From Erodium maritimum (taxonomy: Eukaryota > Streptophyta > Magnoliopsida > Geraniales > Geraniaceae), in NCBI GenBank assembly GCA_963921825.1, contig OY997594.1, positions 59,443,675 through 59,507,674 of the forward strand: a DNA stretch of 64,000 nt, given 5' to 3'. A program made the position numbers and the translations under genes. The notes below the pieces were generated by a model. It worked only from the letters and a program-made list of their open reading frames with translations, ran no database searches and was not told the DNA's origin. Below, piece by piece: positions 56,484 through 64,000 of this stretch. The number at the start of each line of letters is the position of its first letter. Position 1 is the first letter of the stretch.

Positions 56484-59367
56484 CTAAGCATTATGGCATT
56501 CGCATGTCAATAAGGCTTTGTACTTGGGATTGAATTCGAATTTCATCTTCAACTTCTTGAAATGATCTTTGATATTCTGCTCAATTTCTGTCCACATAAT
56601 ATTCTTCTCAAATGTCACCAACTTAAAGAGGAATCTGTTCCTCAATAATTCCATTTGTGAAACCTACAAAACCAAAATTTAAAGATCAAATCTATACTCA
56701 TTGTTGTATCCTGACAAAACAAAAATTGTGGGTTTAACTTACATTATTAGGGGCCAACTCCCTTGCCCAATTCTCATTGCCAATATACGAATCCATGTGC
56801 CACATAGCATACACCCCACAATCCATATGCTTGTCGTTAGATTCCTATGGTACATGGAGACGATCAATCTTACATTTGAAACTTTTATGTGCTAGAGCTT
56901 TATCAGTTTTCAGTATGACCTTGCAAATTTTAGACCGCTATGCAACACAGAAACGCCATACAAAATAAGTAAAACAGAAATCAATAGATAGACAGTAATC
57001 ACACACATAGTCACTAGAGAAGAATACGTACCAATCTATAGTGAATACCTTCATAACCAATATTGTCACCAACCGTTCCTTTGACATTGTCAATAATTTC
57101 AATATATACGTTCTTCATGTCAATGCATAGAAGTGTTTAGTGATTGCTCTTAAAAACAACCATGAAAACCTGTTTATATAATACAAGCATTCACTACTAT
57201 ATCAGCAAACCACGCGTGCCATATTCTCAAACCAATTGAACCAACCATGTATTATACTTACCAAGTCCAACTTCTTCCATGAAAAAGAAGGGAACTCCAA
57301 TGTTTCAAATTTGAAATAATCGTCAAAATTTTCATCTTTTTTATGTTCCGAAAGCGAAGCCTACAAAATAAACATATAAATAACAAAACATAATAAAATA
57401 ATTCAAACTATAAACGTAATTAACCAAAAAAATGCGCAAACTATGCTTACACTAAGAGAAGATGCAAAGAAGACCCGGTTAGGTGATGAATCACTCTTCA
57501 TCATTTCCAGATGATTTAGATAGTGACACCATCCATTAATCGTTTCAAATTCAATCCATGTATTGGATTTGAAAGAATTGAAGCCCCCCTTAGTAATAAC
57601 ATGATCAGAGCACTGAAACATAAAATCTCTGCATTCACAACAGAAAAGCCAATTCACTGTCTTTGCAAAACAACTATAAACACAGGATGAGGGAAAAAAC
57701 ATATGTTACTTACAAATCAGTGTTTTTGCTTATATTCAGCATCCAATCAAGAACACACTCCTCAACCTCTTCATGATCGGACCAATAATCTGTTTGACGA
57801 TCAACGTACGGAGAGAACAGAAATACAGACGGTGCAATCAAACGAGGTAAAAGTTGTTTGGCTGGGGTTACCATGAATAAAGATGCATCGCTGCACCCAA
57901 TTTTCGTATCACCGTTACTACTTGCAACACGTTTCTTAACAACAGGGGGATTTTTCTTAACAGCACCTTGAACTTTTTTTGTTGCAGCAGTAGAGGGTAA
58001 TCGGGGACAGCAACAGGGCCTTTCTTACTGGGTTCACGAGCGGGAGCTCTCTTCTTTGGTGGATTAATAACTAAGCCAAACTCCACATGGCCAACACAAT
58101 AGGTCAACTTCTTAGGAGGATGCACATGGGCTTTTTTCGCAGGAAGAGAAATGACAGTAGAGCGTTGGACTATGGATTCACGTAATCTTGACATTGCAAG
58201 GTCAGGATGCTCGTCAACTGCCTCACGAACCTCTTTCCCACCAATAACACGATTGATATTTTGCTCAACCTATCCAGTAACAAGTGGCTGGGATTGAATG
58301 TCAACATTCTTGGAACCTTGTTTAGCAGGAGGATCCTTGTTGACATTTTGTTCGAAAAAAATTTCATTGAGTGGCTAAGGTTGCACTTGAACTGTCTGAC
58401 AAAAGTCATTTACAGACGCATAGGCATTGACATTTTCTTCACTACCTTCTATAGTAAGTGGATCGGATTGCACTACAAGAGCCAAACAAACATCTTTGTT
58501 AACAACATCAGAAGCTTCACGTTCCACGATTGGATAATCAACAACCATGTCACAAACTTCCTTCCCAATAACAGAAGCAACATTAATAGGGTCAAAATCG
58601 TCGCCAACATAATTGTTCTTTTCTGCATCAGTTTGTTCTGCAACCATATTATCAACATGGGCTGCATCATTAAATGGGAACAATTTCCTAACCACATTAT
58701 CGTATTCAGGGCTTGAAAATATAGCGGATCCAGTAGGGCATGGTGAAAGAACATTGGCAGGCGATTTTTGTGATGGTGAAAGAAGTCTGAACATTGGTGA
58801 AGTAACGACACGAGCAGGTGGCTTCTGCGTTCCTTTGTAGCCTTCCCCAACACGTGTTGCTATTTTAATCAATTTTTCAATGGTCTCCATAACCCCGGGT
58901 AGATTAAACCATGAGTCTTGTGACAGCAACACACCCTGTGTCTTTGGAACGACATCTTTGGGTTTTTTGTTCCCAGTCAAACCATCAAACAGGATTGACA
59001 ATACCCTAAAACATTCAGCATTTGGGTCGGCGATATGCCCTTCAACCAACAACTGATGCCACTCCATAAAACCTTCTGCAACCTTAGTCCGCGCTAATCG
59101 AAACCTTACTACAATCCTCTAAATAGAATAAAAAGAAGCATGTTAATGTGATTAAATGTAAACAATAAAAACAGGGTATGCATCAACTACAAAACACATC
59201 TGCAAACCAAAATGTGCATATTTGCATAGAATAAACCTACACACATATCACATGCAGGATATACTCAAAACAAGAACTGTATATTTGAAAAACATAATTC
59301 CCCCAAAAAAACTGAATTAAAATAATAGAGTACCTCTGCATAACCCCTTTCACTATGAACCAGGCGA

Positions 59368-59384
59368 GGGGGGGGGGGGGGGGG
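59368..59384. repeat. G17 homopolymer in exon 3 of the Ulp1-like gene
   Basis: Seventeen uninterrupted G (C on the coding strand), encoding a proline run. Its length is likely to vary between plants and is also prone to sequencing error. Confidence 0.9.
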
Positions 59385-60866
59385 TATTCGGGGCCGGTGG
59401 ACTCCTCCATTTCTATCATCCCTTTCATTTTCTCTATTTACATTAGAGTGTGGCTGCTGAGCAACCTCCCTAACACGAGGAAGAACCGCTATCCGTATGT
59501 GACCCATTCCAAATGCATCACACTGCAATTCATTGCCGACTCTTCTATTCACCAATACGGTGTTCCATCCAATCAAAGAGGGCCACGCCCTGGGAACCTC
59601 ACACGTCCTGACTTCAACCCGATCAAGATAAAACAACTGCATCATTCAAAGAAAAAGACATGTCACATGACTACTACATAACCGTTTATTAAATATAAAA
59701 TGCAACACGATAAAATGAAAACCGAACTTTTCAACAAGAAAGTGATTGGTCCTGCAAAACTCCTTGAACTGTCGGATTGATTTAACCAGGCTTGTTTTGT
59801 ATCCACAAGTCTCTTAACCAAAAACTTGCACCAATTAAAGTCTTGTATATGTGATACATCAAAAATGGATCGGAAGCATGACTGGTTCACATAACCATCA
59901 GTCCCGGAATCAATCATGCAAGTGACAAACAACATCATAAAGTTCCTTTTGAAATCATCTCCCACTTCAATTTGCGTCTTCATCTAATCAACCAAGTGCT
60001 TGCCGGTGATAAGACGCTTCATCTCACCTTTGTCTTTTGTCTTGAACTGCCGCTGCCACAATTTAAGCTCATCAGTCAACAGTGCGGCCCACCGATCGAT
60101 TATAACGTCTTGCTCACCATTTGGAATCCCCAAAGTTTCATGCACTTCCTTTTCTGTGATACGCAATTTCACATCAGGCAAAACCAATGATGAGCTAAAG
60201 TGGTTATACTTATCCACCAGGTAGTATCCAATCCTGCTTGGAATGTTCTTCACAGCAAAATGAAGAATGTGACCAAACCCAATATCCCACACTGCTTCCT
60301 GTTGATGTTTGTTCAAACTCTCCACCAGCTCAACCAATCTCTTTGGCGATGACCTGGTCTTCAAACCATCATCAACTTCGAACTTATCAGATATCCGAAC
60401 AAGTCTATCAGATTTATAACCCTTGGTGCGCTTAACATTCTTCTTCTCAACAGCTAATTCTCCACCTTTCTTCTTTCCATCTTTGGCAGGTGGGACAGAT
60501 ACAACAATACCACCAGAACTTCCTCCATCAAGAGATTCACGAAGCTCAGCTACCTTCTTCTTTTTATTTGAGACTCTTCGTCTATCATTTTTCATAATAG
60601 ACTTTTGCTTCTTCAACATATTAGAAAGAGTCACATTTCCTTCACCAACATCAACCTCTGTGGATGGTCTATCCATTAAAATAAGAGTACGTGGTGTATC
60701 CAGAGTTTTGTCTATAATTAGCAAACAAGGATTTGTATATTAGCAAAACAGACAATATAAAAAACATCAAAGAGGATATTGCGTATTCCCAAAAAAGGGG
60801 ACTTGTTTCTCAAACCAGGGTGCACATATCCGCAAATCAAATATTCATTATCCGCAAACTAGATAC

Positions 60867-62624
60867 TGTTAGCCTCAGTGCCCGTAGTCCAATCATAAAT
60901 GTCCAATTGTAATTATCATCGTTGGCAATATAAATAAAGCGGTTTTTACATTACTTAAGTGTTGGAGTAATATGTCGTGTGTGTTTCCGATCTATGCCCA
61001 CCATGCGAATAGAACCATAGATCAGGATGGATCACACTCGATGAGGTCCCTAGTCAATAGTCTTCGCTGGAAGCGACTAGTATGAGATATGACTCTTGAT
61101 GGCTTACGTTCTATTAGCCATAGGAAAGGGTTCCGGAGTCTGATCATAAACATCATGTGGGACATGATGTTGGACGACCCGACCTGAATATGTTCCATAG
61201 ATTAAGTCATGAACATGTTCAGAGTCGTAGCTTGTCAGGTATCCTTAGACCGAGGAGTCTATATGATTGTTATGCAGTAAACAACCAAGTTTGACCTGAA
61301 AGCCCAACGTTGCACCGTGATTGGGCTTCCATAACGGCCAGGATTGGCTTGGGGAATGACTGCATGAGTGACATGATAGACGGCTAAGGGATTTATCCCT
61401 CATACTACGTACGGTATGGGAAAGATATCCGGTTCACGGCCGCTTGATCGAGAATGACTGACAAGAAAGCATGGCCATGCACATGATACTGGGTATCATA
61501 AGGTCAGACATCTCACATATCAAGGAACATGGATTGAGGATAATAAGGATGACGGCTCTATGCCTTATCTCAATCCGGATATCGGTGATAAAGGGATAAT
61601 GACAAGGACGGCTGAAAGGTCAGAATCGACAGGGCGCGATTCGTTATGCAGGGTCGGGCTATACTGAGTCTCGTCAGTCGCCACTTTGGTAAGATCAAGT
61701 AAAATGGGAATTTACGTTGATCTTACTGACATGCATAGACCTAAGGGTCACACCGACAGTTTGATACTCGATAAGAACATGACGAACCTAAGTTGGAGGG
61801 AATTGTGGCGGGGATCGCCATAGTGGACCGGCTAGCATATTGGGCTCGGCATGGGCTCTCTTGGAGAGGCCCATGGCCGGCCCATATAGGCTAGGCCCAA
61901 CAAGGACTCAAGTCATTAGATGACTATTAGTCTTGTTGACCAAAATTGGGTGGGACCCAATTTCCACTAAACTAATAAACTAGGTTGTTTATTAGTTCTA
62001 CCTAGCATCTTGGCATGGACACTTGTCTCAAGTATAGAGTTAAGTGATTCCACTTAACTAAGCATGCAAAATAGGTTGGATGACATAACATGCAAGTGTA
62101 GAGAATTAGAGAGAGTCTTCTTCTTCTTCCTCTACCTTGGCCAAACTCCCTCCAAGCTTCAAGGTTGGTCTTTTCATGTTGTTGAGTCATCAAACTCAAG
62201 AACTACGTTTGCTTTGATTTCGTTAAGGATACGTAGGCGTCCAAGGGGCTCAAGCCATTCAAATTTGGGTGTTATTGAACCAATTTCGGACAAGTAGAGG
62301 GTGCTGATTTTCAGCACAGTTTTGTCCGACCAGTCACTTTGAGGAGCTCGATCGGAGGTTCATCCGATGTCCGATGAAGCTGATTTTTGGAGTGAACGTT
62401 CTCCACATATGGGACTTCAATCTGACCAAAGGGATTTCAGTTTCAACGGTTCGTTTGCGAGATACACGAGCTGCAAGATGAGGCACTAACAAAGGTGATG
62501 TGCTCAAACCTTTGTTGAATTTTCAGACTTGTTTTTCATATTTGGTAGATTCATCTCGATTGTCTCGTGGTTAATCTTCCGCTGCATCTTGTGTTTAACA
62601 TGTCCACGACATCGAGACCCAACA
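60867..62624 (+). mobile_element. Solo LTR, family C, copy 2
   Basis: 1,758 bp, TGTTAGCCTCAGTGCCCG...CGAGACCCAACA, with a perfect TSD GATAC (60862-60866 and 62625-62629). It is the same family and orientation as 49003-50691. It lies in intron 1 of the Ulp1-like gene. Confidence 0.9.
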
Positions 62625-62629
62625 GATAC

Positions 62630-63046
62630 AACATATTCGCAAACAAGACAATCCATAAAATCACCCCAGATTTTGCATATCTCAAACAGGGAAAAGTTAT
62701 TTCTTAAACCAGGGTGCGTGTATCCGCAAAACATAAAATCCTTAACCTCAACCAACATACTTCATATTTTAAAACAAGGAAACACAAACTTCTTAAACCA
62801 GGATTCTGTATTCGCAAAACAGAAAAACAGTACCCGCAAACTAGATACTAAATATTCGCAAAACAAAAACCCATAACCTCAACCAACAACTTGGTTATCT
62901 TCAAAAATAGAGCAAAAACATCTCATATTTGAATAATTTGATATCGGAATTCAAATGTTATACTCTCAAATCGAAACACAAACACTCTAAAAAACATCGC
63001 AACTGTAAAATATCCGCAAACTACAAACACTATATTCTCAAATTAC
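62630..63046. other. Right subterminal region of the large MULE, motif-rich
   Basis: This part of intron 1 of the Ulp1-like gene is packed with the dispersed motif: ATATTCGCAAACAAG (62633), TTTCTTAAACCAGGGT (62700), TATCCGCAAAAC (62720), TATTCGCAAAACAG (62808), ACCCGCAAACTAGATAC (62831), ATATTCGCAAAAC (62851), ATATCCGCAAACTAC (63009) and TATTCTCAAATTACC (63032). Confidence 0.65.
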
Positions 63047-63101
63047 CTGATTCAGTGTCACTGTTGCAGGATGTTGTAGATTCAGCAACCTTCTTCTTCA
63101 T

Positions 63102-63479
63102 TCTCTACAGACCGATTACTATAATTAAAAGCTAAATAACTAAACCGAAAAGATTGAATCAAAACCTTAAACACCAAACATTATAACTCACCACGGCGTT
63201 CAACAATGAATTAATGAAATTTTCACTTCGAAATCACATAGGAGATGAAAATTAAGGCAAAGGAAGCTCAAAGATCAGATTCCGAAATGTTCGTTTCCCT
63301 AGAGACTCGATTCTGCAAGTGTTTTGGAGAACATGAAACATTTCTGCGCGAATGGGAAGATAAAATGATGTCTATACCCTCGAACCATAGCTAATCGGTT
63401 AAAAAACATCCCACGCGCGACTTATTTACGACGCGTGCCACTGATGACGCGTTCAAATCAGCACTATCGCGCGATCCAG
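63102..63479 (-). promoter_or_regulatory. Promoter and leader region of the Ulp1-like gene
   Basis: From the proposed start codon outward to the right terminal repeat. A leader intron is possible (donor GTGAGT on the minus strand near 63191, acceptor ATTATAG near 63120). No clear TATA box. CG-rich words (CGCGCG near 63414 and 63470) mirror the left subterminal region. Confidence 0.35.
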
Positions 63480-63538
63480 ATCGAACGGCCAGATAAAGTT
63501 CGCACCAAATCAGGTGGTTCGCACCTGATTGCTCTCTT
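63480..63538 (-). repeat. Right terminal inverted repeat of the large MULE
   Basis: Reverse-complemented it reads AGAGAGCAATCAGGTGCGAA and continues CCACCTGATT, matching the left end at 41465-41490. A TA run follows outside the element. Confidence 0.75.
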
Positions 63539-63835
63539 ATATATATATATATATATATATACACAGACAGTAGGCATGCTTCGTCTGAATCGCTGAGGGA
63601 CCACATAAGTTGCGTGACACCCACGCAACGCAGAGATTCGGGAAGAAGACGATTAAGGTACGTGAGCACACACGTGACTCAAGCCTTGAAACGCACCGTA
63701 TGACTTAAAAAAAGAAAACTAGCTTAATAAAAATGTTCGTTGCTTGGGACTGAAGCTATGGCTTAAAGAAAGAAAACTAACTTAATAGAAATGTATGTTG
63801 CTTGGGACTGAAGCAAACATGACAAATGCCTCTCC
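63539..63835. other. Spacer between the large MULE and a CACTA element
   Basis: A TA microsatellite (63539-63561), unique sequence, and then a two-copy tandem duplication of about 60 bp (63703-63820) whose units share GTTGCTTGGGACTGAAGC. No gene. Confidence 0.5.
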
Positions 63836-64000
63836 CACTAGTACAAAAGCATTCATTACCGACCCAATTATTGAATCAATAATGAATATGATTGGGTCGA
63901 CCATATTCATACCCGACCCAATGGTGGGTCGGTTATGAATCAAAAAAATGGATTCATTACCGACCCATAATTATTGGGTTGGTAATGAATGTTTCATTAC
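63836..64000 (+). mobile_element. Left end of a CACTA (En/Spm) transposon, cut by the window
   Basis: CACTAGTACAAAAGCATTC is a typical CACTA terminal sequence. It is followed by subterminal repeats in both orientations built on ATTCATTACCGACCCA (63851, 63951, and inverted GGGTCGGTTATGAAT near 63926 and GGGTTGGTAATGAATG near 63976). Such subterminal arrays bind the transposase in this superfamily. The rest lies beyond 64000. Confidence 0.75.

Larger units (their letters stand above)
56484..63101 (-). pseudogene. Ulp1/C48 SUMO-protease-like gene of the MULE (KI-type)
   Basis: Ulp1 proteases remove SUMO from proteins; MULE-borne relatives have no known role. Nine proposed exons (minus): 63101-63047, 60711-59723, 59636-59334, 59118-57714, 57612-57451, 57360-57262, 57169-57032, 56937-56743 and 56663-56484. 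All are GT-AG with matching phases, giving about 1,170 codons. The N-terminal half has a basic region (NKKKKVAEL) and the domain usual before plant MULE Ulp1 regions (QQEAVWDIGFGHILHF, LRITEKEVHETLGIPNG, LFYLDRVEVR). The protease domain has NTWIEFETINGWCHYLNH, the His site as NH-stop-TLL (HWT in the family), the Asp in IEIIDN, and the Cys in MDCGVYAMWHMDSYIG. Breaks: stops at 59984, 58375, 58270, 57137 and 56845, and a frameshift near 58010. Most stops fit CAG-to-TAG or TGG-to-TAG/TAA. A solo LTR sits in intron 1. Confidence 0.82.
41462..63538. mobile_element. Large KI-like MULE with transposase and Ulp1-like genes
   Basis: The ends are inverted repeats sharing ATCAGGTGCGAACCACCT (41471-41488, and reverse-complemented near 63514-63531). 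They are flanked on both sides by TA repeats, which hide the TSD. The total is 22 kb, or about 12.9 kb without three LTR insertions (42421-45241, 46645-51228, 60867-62624). A FAR1-type MULE transposase gene runs in from the left end and an Ulp1/C48-like gene runs in from the right end, convergent as in MuDR. Three small ORFs lie between them. Kaonashi (KI) MULEs of Arabidopsis are known to carry Ulp1-like genes; I infer relationship from this gene content. Both large genes are broken, so this copy is not autonomous. Confidence 0.8.

Overview
The window is nuclear DNA of a flowering plant, most likely a eudicot. It has spliced genes with GT-AG introns, a plant-type bHLH factor, and plant families of transposable elements (Mutator-like, hAT, CACTA and PIF/Harbinger DNA transposons, LTR retrotransposons, LINEs). 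I cannot name the species. Only two genes look like intact host genes: a six-exon bHLH factor of the FBH (FLOWERING BHLH / bHLH122-130) group at 4268-7931, and a single-exon RING-H2 E3 ligase at 24605-25399. Nearly everything else is mobile DNA. For many insertions I could define both ends to the base because a target-site duplication (TSD) is visible.

Layout. 1-2040: no clear gene, then a decayed Harbinger transposase. 2219-3182: copy A of an unclassified retroposon. 3202-8160: the bHLH gene, whose fourth intron holds a solo LTR (TSD CCTCT) and a 985-bp A-tailed retroposon (15-bp TSD). 8641-21974: a nested block. An old element with a 13-bp near-perfect TSD holds two Mutator-like elements (MULEs) of one family (10-bp TSDs); the second is split by a solo LTR, which is split in turn by a non-autonomous gypsy-type element with 2.8-kb LTRs and a tRNA-Met primer site. 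22083-24025: copy B of the retroposon, inverted relative to copy A. 24551-25399: RING gene. 25759-26325: a foldback element. 26370-38876: a hAT-like element holding a near full-length dead LINE, itself split by a foldback MULE exactly between its two ORFs and by a solo LTR inside the endonuclease domain. 39118-39805: a hAT-like MITE. 40100-41436: a third copy of the MULE family. 41462-63538: a very large MULE. 63836-64000: the first bases of a CACTA element.

The most interesting object is the 22-kb MULE (about 13 kb once three LTR insertions are removed). It is built like MuDR: two convergent genes, each starting near one terminal inverted repeat. The left gene is a FAR1-like MULE transposase (FAR1 domain, DDE domain, SWIM zinc finger). 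The right gene is a nine-exon Ulp1/C48 SUMO-protease-like gene, as in the Kaonashi (KI) MULEs of Arabidopsis. Between them lie three small unrecognised ORFs: two short basic helical proteins, each with its own TATA box, and one extremely acidic protein. The non-coding parts are filled with dozens of degenerate copies of a short motif, roughly TATTCKCAAACYAGA, in both orientations. I know of no description of this motif or of the small ORFs. Both large genes carry stop codons of the C-to-T type and frameshifts, so this copy is dead; an intact relative may exist elsewhere.

Limits: everything was read by eye, with no database search or alignment. Exon borders are inferred from splice consensus plus reading-phase agreement. 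Family names rest on motif recognition.
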